A stretch of DNA of 64,000 nucleotides. It comes from Brugia malayi (Eukaryota > Nematoda > Chromadorea > Rhabditida > Onchocercidae). The stretch is taken from NCBI RefSeq assembly GCF_000002995.4, contig NW_025062475.1, forward strand, positions 13,052,687 through 13,116,686, given 5' to 3'. How positions within the stretch are numbered: position 1 is the first letter of the stretch; every line of letters begins with the position of its first letter. Both the position numbers and the translations under genes were made by a program. The notes under the pieces were generated by a model that ran no database searches, had not been told where the DNA came from, and saw nothing but the letters and a program-made list of their open reading frames with translations. Positions 51,069 to 62,610 of this stretch are shown in pieces.

Positions 51069-52518
51069 TTCCCATGAATATTCACTCCCTCTCACCTTAT
51101 CTTAGTTTCTTTTTTTTTTTCTCTCTTTTTTTCCAACCCGAATTAAACAATTTACAAAATTGAACCGTTAATTTCAACTGGTGCCTTATTATTTCCAAGT
51201 AATAATAACGACTTCTAATTCAAGTGGTCTGTGTTATTTACATCACATTGTTTGGATTATTATGAAATTTCACATTTTATTCATTAAAATAAATGAAAAT
51301 TTTATTGTTGTAATATTTTGTTTATTTTACATTTGTGATATGAAAATTTGTGGATAAAAGATAGGAAATAATTGGAAATTGAAGCTAATTTAGTATGAAC
51401 TTTTCAAAATGACACGAGACGTTTGTTTTTTCTTTTTTTTTTTGCTAAAATTGCATTGAAAAAAATGAAGCGCAAATATTGATAGAGTAAGAAATTAAAC
51501 ACAAATAGCTTATAGCATAAGATTTCTTTGTAGTTTCAATTATCAAAATTATTTTTACACTTTTATTTGTTTCAAAATTATTTGTTGCAAATATTTTTTA
51601 TTTTATTATTTTATTTTTTGGAACAAAATAGCCAATTTTTAAGTGGATTCAACATAACAATGGTGTAAGATGATATAGTTGTTGTTTCATAGCTGATAAC
51701 ATCAACTGATTATTCCTCTCTGAAATGTTGGATGTCAGTCGGAGATATGTTTATTGATAATCTATAAATGTCATTTGCTCTAATTTTATGCATACTATTC
51801 ATTAGTCAAACTTTTCATAATTAATTCTAGATAAGTATGAAAGATTATCATGAGTAGACCAATCTAAATTACTTACTCATAATAACTTGTAGAGTTACAC
51901 TAGAGTTATACTCAAATTCGCAGCTAAAAAGACTCTTACGATGAATAAGCACACCTGTGTAGGGGTAACACATTAAATTAGAGAATATAGTAATAATTTA
52001 AAATTCTCATTTACAAAAACTAACTTACTGTTTTCAGGAAAAGGATAATTCAAGAAAAGGAATGATTAATATTTAGTAAATAAAAGTAAAAATAAAATGG
52101 ATAAATTTATGCTCATTCAAGCAAACTTTACATCAAATATATTATGTAGAAATTTTACCTGTTGTAAGATACTGTTGAATGGACAGTTGGCACTGTATTA
52201 AACCTTAAATTTAATGATGTAAGAACTAAAGATTATGATGAAGCATTCGTAACAGAAATTTCCTTAGTTATTTTTTCTTTTTTTATATTATTCATAAAAC
52301 TTCACTCAGACAGGATAACTTTTTTCCTATGACAATTGAGTGCTGCGTTGATATATGGAAAGAAATATAAATCTGAAAGTTTTTTAAGGATATTCAAATT
52401 AGCAAAAATATGACTGATTGAAGGAATACTTATCAATGCTTATTGTTGATTATCCGGTTATCCGGTAGATAAACCTAATAATTTGATAGTATTCTGATGT
52501 TTATCTTAATAGTAATGT
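51069..52518. other. intergenic region between tandem minus-strand genes
   Basis: The 5' flank of SMARCAD1 and 3' flank of the membrane-protein gene. Mixed AT-rich sequence with T-runs near 51110 and 51425. No gene, tRNA or strong repeat seen. Confidence 0.6.
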
Positions 52519-55500
52519 TTACCATGGATTTTCAAGAGTTCGATTAAACCTTGCTTCAGCTCGTTTATCCGGTGGTTTCCATAATATTTTTTCTGTTGGA
52601 TTTTTACTTATATTATCTCCATCATCTATGATAGATTATAAATTATAATAGAAAATTGAATATAATAGATTACAGTGAAAAAATTAATATAATAGATTAT
52701 AATGAAAAGCTAAATGAGATAATTGATTGAAATCGATTCCATTCGTATAACGATTTTGTAATTAAAGAAAGGTTTTTCAAAATCTTACTTATTATTTTTG
52801 ATTCATTTCCCGTTTTCAAATACTTTCTTTGTTTGTTTTCTCTTTTCCAGTACGATTGATCATCCAAAAATGTGCTACCTGAAAAAAAAGAAAGATTCTA
52901 ACAAATTCAATAACAATGGTGTTAAATGGTCAAATTGGCAGTAGCAAAATTTCTAACTAAATTATCTCTAAATCTTTGTTATATTTTAAACTATCCTATA
53001 CTCCATTTAATATTTCAGGTAATTCAAAACTATCAGTACTCTATTCCATATCTTTTTTAAATAATTCAAAAAAACAAATGTCTAAATTTAAGAAAAGACA
53101 TTGAATACGTTTTCACAATGACAATTCATTTATTTCTTGCTTAATACTTTTTGCTTTTCATTTTACTTAATTTTCATTTAGCACAACTGAATGATAATTC
53201 AATCATCATTTCCGAATGATAACGATCTAACATATTTTCTCAATCTGTCATTTACTCATTAGCATGCAAATTTAATTATCAATTAAACAGAAAGTTAAAT
53301 TTCTCTTAAAACTATGAAAATTGAACAGACTTGGTGGTGCATTAACTGAAGCAGAAATTGGCGTTGGCGTCATTGGTGTACTTTCTTCATTCGTCTCGGT
53401 TGATATTTCTACGTCAGTTTCCATCATTGTATTCTATAATTTGAATCTTGAATGTATAGTAGTTTTAACTAAAAATTTCTCAATCTCTTCTCTATTCTTC
53501 TGATTTATACATTTTTTTTAAAAAAAAAAGAAAAAAAAAAAAAAAAAAAACGATTACGATTGTTCTTGTCAGCAAATATAAATACCTTTAAGTTCAATTT
53601 TCAATAATTATAATTTACAAATTATTAAATTTAAAACTTTCACAGAATGTACAATAGGTATTATTAAAATTTGATACAGTTTTACTAAAGTATTACTTGA
53701 ATTATTTGAGAATATTAATAACACTTAGATGGTGTCACTGACGGATATATTTGTTGATTAGAAATAATTTTACATGGACGTTTGTATTTATAACTAATAC
53801 TCAATCAATTTCTTCAATTAGATATAAACAACAATTGATATTTGAATCAAAATTCAAAATTGAAATCTCAAATTTTAAATGCGACAAACAGGATGTGATA
53901 GAGAATTTGATAATTTTTCCGATATATTTGTTCCAGTTTCATCCAATGAACTTTTATTTTCCGTATCACTTTCTTCATCATTTGTATCATCCAAATTTTC
54001 TGCTGAGAAATTTATTCGCCATTTATTTAAAAAGCTAATTTTTTCACTTCTTTTTTTTTGGGGGGGAGGGGAAATCACTTCATCGATTTTAAAAATATAT
54101 GTATTATAATCAATAAATGTATTTATATATTTATATTTATGATATTTGTACATATATCTATTTATGATAAAAAAATTCACTACATTTGAACTACTATTTC
54201 ATTTCATTTAACAATTAAAATTTAAAAATTAAATAAATGGTATGGTTTACTTTGAAATTTGTTAAATTCAATTGAATATATTTTAAGCTCATTTACATAC
54301 AACTACAATATTATGAATAAATTTGAGAAAGGATTACGATTTACCGGATAGTTCAGGAATGAGGAGAACTCGCTTGTTTGGTGAAAAATATGGAACTGGA
54401 CTTGTTGAGCGAGCAACACGACTAATCCATTCATGAACATGATCCGGTTGAATTTGATGATGATATCGTTCCGGCTAAAATATTCACTAGTAAGTGAGAT
54501 ATGCGGGATATAACAGATTCTTTGGCAATAATTAGAATTAAAGTAATTTTAAGTTAAATGTTAATTAAAAGTGATAATCTTGTTTTCGAAATCTCAAATA
54601 TATTTGATGGTTAATTGAATGAATTATGTTTGAAAAAAAAAAATTGAAAAAAGTGTTAAAATTTAGTAAAATGATAAATTAATAGAGAAGAGATTATTTA
54701 ATTTTATCTGAGAAATATCCTTAGAAAGGATAACATCAATTGATAATAGCATAGTTTAGATTTATAATATTAAATCATACTTTTTGCGTTGATGTTGTTT
54801 GACGATATTTTTGATCATCAGATTTTCCAGTCTTTCTCTTCTAAATTATCAGTTATTGTAATATATTTATTAGTAGTTTTCTTATTAATGATAAATAATA
54901 ATCAAAATCATTAGAAATTAATTTCTGCTTGAAAATTTTTTGGATATTTAATTTTCATACATTACATTCTAATGTTGTAAATTTTCAAAAGGTTTTTTTT
55001 GAATCTTTTAATGATAAATAAAACATTCAATCACAGAATCTTTGCTTAAATTAATTAAGCTACTGATTGAGAATACCTCCGTTTTGGATTTCCGTTTTTT
55101 ATATTTCTTTCGTTTCCATTTATCTAACTGATTTTCGTTTGAAACGTCAGTCTCATGTTCTTGAAATTGAGGCTTTTCATCATCTTTCACCTTAACCTTT
55201 AATAGAAGTAGAAGTTATTAAAGGAAGTTGTACTTTATTTATGAAAGATATTAATCGGTATTAGCTACTGATTATGATGATATTAAAAATGTTAAATGAA
55301 AAATATTTCTATTTGGATTATCTAGCAATAAATGAATAATTCTACTTTTCTTTTTATAAAGTTTCATATAACCGTATTCAGCATTCAGTAGCAATTGAAA
55401 AACGAGAATGTCATTATAAATAGTTCTAATAATCCGGAAAAAAAAAAATTGGTTTTTTAAAGAAATGCTTCTAAATAAATATCATAAGTGCTCAATTTCA

Positions 55501-57730
55501 AATTTTAGGTAAAAAGTTTTAGGTAATGTTTTACTTCACTTTCACCGGTTGCTTGAGAATCTTTCTCAGTTGAGAGCTGTTTATCTTTTTCTGTTTTTTG
55601 AGACGGTGTTTTTGCTGTGGAAGCGGGTAAAAGTTGTAAATCCTGAAAACTAACAGCGAAGATATTTAAACTTTAAGAAGTTAGTCTATGATTTTACTGC
55701 TTTAAAAAAAATAAATAAATAATAATTTACTTCAATTTCCTTTGCAGTTTTATCAATTGCTGTAGTTTGTAAGGTTGATGGGATTGACTGAGGCGGTAAA
55801 TGACTTGGATATTGTTCAGGCTTTTGCAATTGAGCATATGGCATAAATGACATTTGAGAATTCACTAAATTTACAGATCGTTATTTCTAACTTTTATTAG
55901 CAGCTAAATGAATGGATGATAAATTAAGCTCATAAAATTTTTATTCAAAATATTTAATATATTATATAAGAGGTGGCTTCTTTTTTTTTTTTTTTTTGCT
56001 CAATATATTTTTAATCTAAGCTATTTGAATAGACGGAATCATTTTTTCTATTTATTTTACAAATATTCCTAATTAATAATAATAGTAGATATTTTAGCAT
56101 ATTCATAATTAGCGTACAGTATATGTCACTTATAAGATCTACGGAAATTTTTGAATATATATCATTTCTTAGTTTGAAATTATTTATTATAGATATCTTT
56201 TTGTAATTATTAAATTCTAAATTTTTTTCTTATTTGGTTACTTACTTACATCAAATAATTACTTATATAGATAGCTATTTTATTGAGTGTTTTTCGTAAA
56301 GGAAAATCTTAAAAATTCTCATGATTAAAAAAAATAAATTATAGTACATTTTATGTCTTTCCAGCTTTTTAAGTTCTTAAATAAATAGTCAGAATTTGAG
56401 TAGCATAGGTTCTTTTACTCTTTTCCTCATTTTTATCGCAAATTATAATATTTTTTTTTTTTTGATAGATTAAAGAAATTTAAACATACTTAATTCTCTG
56501 GAACGAAATGATGGATGTTCTTTTGAGCCAATTTTGGTATCTCTTATTGCTGTCATCATCTGTATATCAAGTTGCTTTTTTCGAAACATATCAAGTTTTA
56601 ACTGATTTTTATCTTCTCGTCGATGCTGTAATTCCTTTTCCATTCTTTTCCTAAATTTCCAATCAGTTTTATTTTCAGAAAAGAGAATCAATTTAAAGAA
56701 ATCTCAAAAAAAAAAAAAAAAAAAAAATAATAATAATAATAAACTATGAAAAGTTTTCTCAGTTGTTGAGAAAATTATGCAATTTATGCAAATTAACCTT
56801 GATTTTCTTCGATAATAAGCACAAAGAAGCCAAATTGCTAGTAAGCCCAAAATGGCAAAAATAATAAAAAAGATAAATAATGTGATAATCATCCATAATA
56901 ATGAAGTCGATGATACACAGCAACCTAGAAATGTACTTATTAAATAATACAAAATCATTTCTATTTTCTTTTTTCATTTAATTTTTGATTTATTAATGGA
57001 AACACTTACTTTAAAAAAGGTGAAAAGGGAAAGTAATAGACGATAAATCAAATTTCAAATTTAAATATTATGATATGAATCAAATTTTAATTTAATTATT
57101 AAGATGAAATTTTACTTTTCCTTCATATTTAACACATTCTTATACCTTAATCTCAGGTGTTTTGCTAGTAAATTTAATTTATTATCTGTTAATTTACATT
57201 CATTATAATATTTGATAACTAAAAATTGTCCCCTAATTTCTTGCGTTATATATATATATATATATGCTTCAGAGCTTTTTTGGTAGATTCAAATATTATT
57301 TTAAAAAAGTTATTATTAAGAAAGTATTAAGAAAATACCTTGAAATAGGCTGACACTTTTAAATTTAACTGTATTTCTGTAAATAAAAAACTTCTTTCTC
57401 AAGTGAAAAAAAAAAAAAAAAAGAAAAAATGTCAACACTTTCTTATATTCAATTCAAACATTTCAAAAAAAAAAGTTTTAATTTGTTTTACTGAAATGAT
57501 CATTCATTCTAATTAATAATGAATATGAAAGGGATGATAATTCCCTTTAATTAAGAATAATAATTTTCATATATTTCGATTTATTCGTAGTAGCAGAAAA
57601 GGATATTTTAAAGATCCCAAAAGAAAGAAAACAATGGGTGAGATCAATTAGTAGCAACAATTTTCAATTCTTAAATTTTAAATTTAAAAAAAAAAAAAAA
57701 TGAAATTAAACAAATGTATTACCTTTTCAT
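52519..57730 (-). CDS. unrecognised single-pass membrane protein with long charged tail
   Basis: I do not recognise this protein. Exons, 5' to 3': 57723-57730, 57339-57376, 56798-56924, 56490-56650, 55731-55864, 55535-55642, 55077-55196, 54781-54840, 54345-54474, 53890-54002, 53331-53433, 52789-52878, 52519-52625. All phases match and sum to 432 aa plus stop. It has a short basic N-terminus, adjacent Cys17-Cys18, one hydrophobic helix (about 24-53) followed by AYYRRK, a Lys/Glu-rich probably coiled segment (about 54-90), Gln/Pro/Ser-rich linkers, a Lys-rich block (KWKRKKYKKRKSK, about 217-230), then segments that look conserved, QPDHVHEWISRVARSTSPVP and ILWKPPDKRAEARFNRTL, ending ENPW. Positive charge on both sides leaves orientation open; a cytosolic tail is my guess. 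The first coding exon is only 8 nt, so the start is the weakest part. Reading on through the donor after 53890 gives a 337-aa form ending at 53875. The gene is head-to-head with AUP1. Confidence 0.75.
54060..54071 (+). other. isolated G-tract (G7-A-G4)
   Basis: GGGGGGGAGGGG, the only long G-tract I noticed in the window, in an intron of the minus-strand membrane-protein gene. It follows a T-run. Confidence 0.9.
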
Positions 57731-58524
57731 AGTTGACTATCAGTTATGAATGATCGATTGAATTATTTTTCATTTGTTGAAAATTTTCAAAAACATATAC
57801 TTTCAAAGTTCACTTTCTGTTGATATAACAGACATACACACAATACACCGAAGCTGTAAAGTTGCTCATTGATTAAAATTCATTTCATACATACTTTTTG
57901 TTAATTCCAAAATTGTGTTTTTTTTTTCTTTCTTATTTTATTATAGAATACTATCATATATATCTTTTCCCCTCCCTCAATTATCTTTTCGAGATCGAAA
58001 AATTAAAGATAATAAGCGTTCAAAAGATTAGAACAAATTTTAAACTGAGCAAAATGAATTAGGGAAAAGAAAATTGATAATATATTGAATTAGTATTTAA
58101 ATGTTCTCATTTCATTTGACATAATTTGTTCATACACTATTCAATGTATAATCTATGAATGTGCTAACCGGAATTTATTCAGGATAGCTATAACAGTTAG
58201 AAATTTCCGCTTAGCAATGAACCGGCTTAAGTTAACACCGTAATATGAAATTACTATTTCTAGTTGTTATTCTAACATGTTTAAATCATTTCGGAATGTT
58301 TGACATAAATATGCAAATTTGTAAAATAATCAAACAATGAATAAAATATTCGCTTTTTGTACGATAATTTTCATTTGGGCCGCATTATTGTTTGTGTATT
58401 TTATATTTGTTAATGTAACTTTTTTATTTGTGTTAAATATTTGATTTATTAAAGTGGCAGAACTAATTGCTTTTTCGTGGAATATTATTTGAATTAATAT
58501 GATACGATACGGATTCTTTCAGAA
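57731..58524. promoter_or_regulatory. bidirectional promoter region (membrane gene / AUP1)
   Basis: About 800 bp between two divergent start codons. On the plus side an acceptor (ATTCTTTCAG) ends at 58522, 2 nt before the AUP1 ATG. On the minus side an acceptor (ACTTTACAG) near 57853 could begin the 5' leader of the other gene. CCGGAA (near 58170) and AACCGGCTTAAG (near 58221) stand out from the AT-rich background. Shared regulation is inferred from arrangement only. Confidence 0.4.
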
Positions 58525-61168
58525 ATGGCGGAAATATCTTCATCAACAACAACATCAGCACCACATTTAAGTAGTCTATTTGTACGTGATCGTTATTCTT
58601 CGTCCACGTTTCAACGTTTCTTACTTTATTCATATATTCCATTTGGCATATTGCTGTTTTGTTTACGTGTTATTATTGGTGTACATATTTTCCTTACTGC
58701 ATGTATCCTACGCAAAACAATGTTACTAAGGTGTACGGTAAGTTATTATTACTCTTAGTTTTTATACATATTCACTTATGTGTTCACAGAGAGAAGCATA
58801 AACTTTGTTCAGATTTTCAAACTGATTCGTAATTTATATTTTTAAAATGCATTTGTGATATTTCAGACTAAGTTTCAAGTCAATTGAACTAACTTATAAT
58901 GACCTTATTTCTACTCGCTATCTGTTGCAATATTTTATCGGTTTATAGATGTTGTGAGAGTTGAACTTTTTTATCTGCTAAATGTTTCAGTCTTTATTAC
59001 ACTGTAATGAATGCATAGATAATCACTTGGTGTAAATATACAAATTTGTAAATTAACAAACAATGAATAAAATATTCGCTTTTTTATATGATGAATTGTT
59101 TTGCAGGTATTACGGGTTATGTCATGTTTGCTGGGCTTAGTAGTATTAAGCGGTGGACCAGCTCGAGATTGGGATCATAAAACACATATGCTAATTGCGA
59201 ACCATATTTCGACCCTTGATCACTTGGCTATTGATTTAATTGAACCTTGCATATTACCTTCTGTTTGGGATATACCGAGCATTTTACGTTGGTAAGTGCC
59301 AAGTTTCATTCAAGTTTATTGTTCCATTTTGTTGAGTTTTCGAGCTGAAGAGCCTAAATTCGGTCAGATCATTTGGCTACTAGCTCGATAATTCATCACT
59401 GATTTCAATAAATAGATATTTTTCTGATCAATTTCGTTCATAAATAATTGCTAAATATTATTTCAAAAATGCTATTTTAAATTAATGTTTGGATGTTTCT
59501 TTATTTTTCATAATTCATTTGTAGGTGCTTAGGATACAGAGATTTGGGAGCTCGTCAAGGACGTGCGGAGCTTATTCGTCGTTCAAAAATCTTTTGCGAA
59601 AAGAATACTTTGCCTCTTCTCACCTTTCCAGAAGGAGCAATGACGAGTGGTTCCACTGGTCTTCTCAAATTTAGTACTTGGCCATTCGAAGTATGTTGTA
59701 TTTGTTTTCTTGTCTTCCTGGGGACCTTCTTTATAGTGATAATTAATTTCGGAATTTAGGTGTCTGATTCAGTCCAGCCTGTGTTGATATCAATATATCG
59801 CCCATTTTTCGGCAATATTGCAGTATCAGTTTTGGGTGGCGCATGGTGGCAAGATGTTTTCTATTTTCTGTTTGTGCCGTTTACTGTCATGAAAGTACAA
59901 TTTTTCATCCCAGTCCATTTTCAGTTGATACATTGAAAACATGAAATCCCGAATACTATTTTGATATATCTACTACTGGAATTGTTTGACCCGTTCAATG
60001 TATCACATCGTAGAAGATTACGCGGAACTATATTGAATTGAACATATGTTATCTTTCTAAATATGCTTTCAGTTCTAATTATAAAGCATTCGTTAAAAGT
60101 ATCCATATTTAGTTGTATATCGGTTTGGTACATTGATCGGTAGAAAATTGATTTAGTTAGTTTTATGCTTCAAACATTGAGTAACTGATTCTATCAGAGA
60201 ATTGATTTAGATACGTTGGCTTCATCCTTTGCATCGTAGGAAGAGTTCAGAATCAAATAAACCAAGCGAAACAACTGAAGAGTTCACGAAACGGGTTGCA
60301 GACATTATGGCCGCCAAATTAGGTATGGAAATAACTCTTTTCTTTAATGTTGTGCAACATTGAGAAGAGAAAGACGATTAAGTAACCGTTAGTTGTATTC
60401 ATACATTTTACTACAGGTATTGCTGCTACTTCGTTTACTTCTCAAGATGCAGTTGAGGAAGCGAAACGACATCTTGAAGGAAGGCAACGGTCATTTCTAA
60501 ACATAAGATTGAATAATGATTCTCTGAGGAAAAATCGATCTTGGCAGAGCGTAAAGAGTATAACTGAATATCTTGATTCATTGACAATGAAAATCAAACA
60601 AGCTTTTCCAGCAGTTCCACTTCTCGCAATAAGGTGAACAATATTTATTCAAGAAAATGCAACCGCGATCCATTCGGATTTATAAATTTATTCAGCTTAT
60701 TTTTTTTTTTCTGACTTGTTTCTCAAATTAAATTATAGTCTTTTTTAACCCTACCTTTTTGCTCTGCTTTATATTTATTTATTTAAACTTCATTTATTTA
60801 TTGAAATATTCGTAATTGTTAATGCGGTTGTTTTCTTGATTTCTTTGTCGCTTTTTCCTCTCTATAAACAGATCTAAAAATGTTAATCGAATGATAATGA
60901 AGCTTAAGTCAATAATTAATTTTCTTGTAGAGAAGATCTGGAACAAACTCAAGATGGTAATGCAACATGTGAACGTATAACAACGGGAAAAGTAAAATTG
61001 AATCCATTGGGCGATGATGATTTATTGCCGGGAACTAATCCACAACAATGGTCAAAAGTGTACAGTCGTCGAAAGTGGAATCTTATTGAAACAAATCGTG
61101 CTAAATATTTGAAACGAATTAACGAAAAATTATCTGTTGAACAGTTAAAACATGAAACTAATTCATGA
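58525..61168 (+). CDS. AUP1: AUP1 (ancient ubiquitous protein 1)
   Basis: Hairpin-anchored ER and lipid-droplet protein that recruits the E2 enzyme UBE2G2 for ER-associated degradation. Exons: 58525-58737, 59107-59291, 59525-59690, 59760-59894, 60211-60322, 60417-60633, 60931-61168; 421 aa, against 410 in human. Domain order matches the family: hydrophobic hairpin (about 33-62, LYSYIPFGILLFCLRVIIGV), acyltransferase-like domain with NHISTLD (His104 and Asp109, an HX4D motif) and FPEG (167-170), then FVPFTVMKIRWLHPLHR, a CUE-like region (about 322-363, AFPAVPLLAIREDLEQT), and a basic helical C-terminus (about 383-416) corresponding to the G2BR that binds UBE2G2. HX4D and FPEG are intact here, whereas human AUP1 has FPEEEAT at the second site. 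The start is the ATG 2 nt after a spliced-leader-type acceptor. Confidence 0.93.
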
Positions 61169-62610
61169 TTAGTGGTTTCCCATATTTTGTATTTTTCGTA
61201 CCTTTTCCATTTCAAGATATAAGGAATAATCTTTTTTAATAAAATAAGAAAATATATAACAAAAGAAGTATGAAAGAAATGATGAATATTTTCTGGAAAA
61301 TTACATGATATATTTTTGGAAAATTTTTGTTTCAATAAACAACATGAACTGAGTAACAGTTGAAGGTTTATAAGGTGTTAGTGTTGATACTTTTCTGTAA
61401 TTCTAGTTTTGGTCTTTTTTTACTTTGATGGACTTTGATTTTTGTTTTTTCTCTTTTTTTTCTGTATATCTCGGAATTATTTCAGTCTCTCTCTTCCTAC
61501 ACTTTTATGCTCATCTATTTTTCGTTTCTTAAACTTTATGAAAATGTAGGAAGTTTAACCAAGTTTAAAAGAAGTCATTTTTCATGTTCAAATATTTTAA
61601 AATGTAAAACTTAATGTACATCAGGAATTTCAAAAGATGCTTCTGGTATATTCTGCAGTTGGTGGAAAAGCACCAAGTTCAGCTTGCTGAAAATTTTATG
61701 GAGATAATAAGGGTAATGTTCGAATAAAAAACTATTATTTGAACTTTTTTCTACTTTTGTTAGATTTAATTAATAGTCATTAAAACAGTTGCTGAGTTCA
61801 TAGGACCAATATAAACATTTGTAAATTGCTGTTTGAAACACTGATGTTTTGTAAAATATTTCTAATGAGTTCCCAGAACATTATGCAAGAGAAAAAGATT
61901 AGACTGATTGCTCAGAGATATACCGTATCTTTCGATATCTTTGTTGTAATAGTTTTTGTATACTAAAATATTTAATGTGCTACGATAAAAAAAAAATATA
62001 TGGTTTGTTGGATTTTTTAGAAAACTCGGTGTTATATTCATTGTAAATTATACTATAAATGTGTGCACTATTTTTACTTATTAAATAGATATTAAGAATT
62101 TTAAAGAAATTACGATAGAATGTGAACAATGCATTCCATATACTATACTTTTGGCAGCAAATTATATGTTATAGGAATTGTTTATTATTTCATTTTGTTG
62201 AGAAAACAAAAAAGCAAAGTTGCTAATATGAATTATATGAATTGAGTTAGATTAAGTAATAAATGTATGAATTATAGGCAAGAATTTTATACAATCAAAG
62301 TTTAGAAGTAATGTCGAACGTTGCGGAAGTTGTTCGAATTGCCTACTGTGAAATGTGTAGGGTAAGGCATCGAATATTTAGAGTTCGATTCCTTTGTCAT
62401 TAATTGCTCTCGATGAAGAATGCACTCAGCTCACACTGAATCACACTTAGTTTAGCAATTATTATATATATATTTGATGTGAATTTATTCGTACTGAGAG
62501 AGAAAATAGGAGATGACTGGTGTAAAATTAAAATTTATTTAAATCATTTACATGAATTTTTCAGGATATGTTACGTATTAAAATTTATTTCTAACAAAAA
62601 TTTCAAGCCA
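61169..62610. other. AUP1 3' UTR, intergenic region and RBFA leader
   Basis: AATAAA at 61238-61243, 70 bp after the AUP1 stop, is the likely poly(A) signal, with another near 61335. No gene is supported between. An acceptor (GAATTTTTCAG) ends at 62564; the leader from there to the next start holds an 8-codon upstream ORF (62568-62594). Confidence 0.6.

Noticed and set aside
53321..53503. Plus-strand open frame in the membrane-protein gene
   Set aside because: It is the antisense shadow of exon 11 on the minus strand, which joins in phase with its neighbours.
62360..62410. tRNA-like GTTCGATTCC motif
   Set aside because: The T-loop match is not flanked by a pairing T-stem or acceptor stem, and no D-arm or anticodon arm can be drawn.
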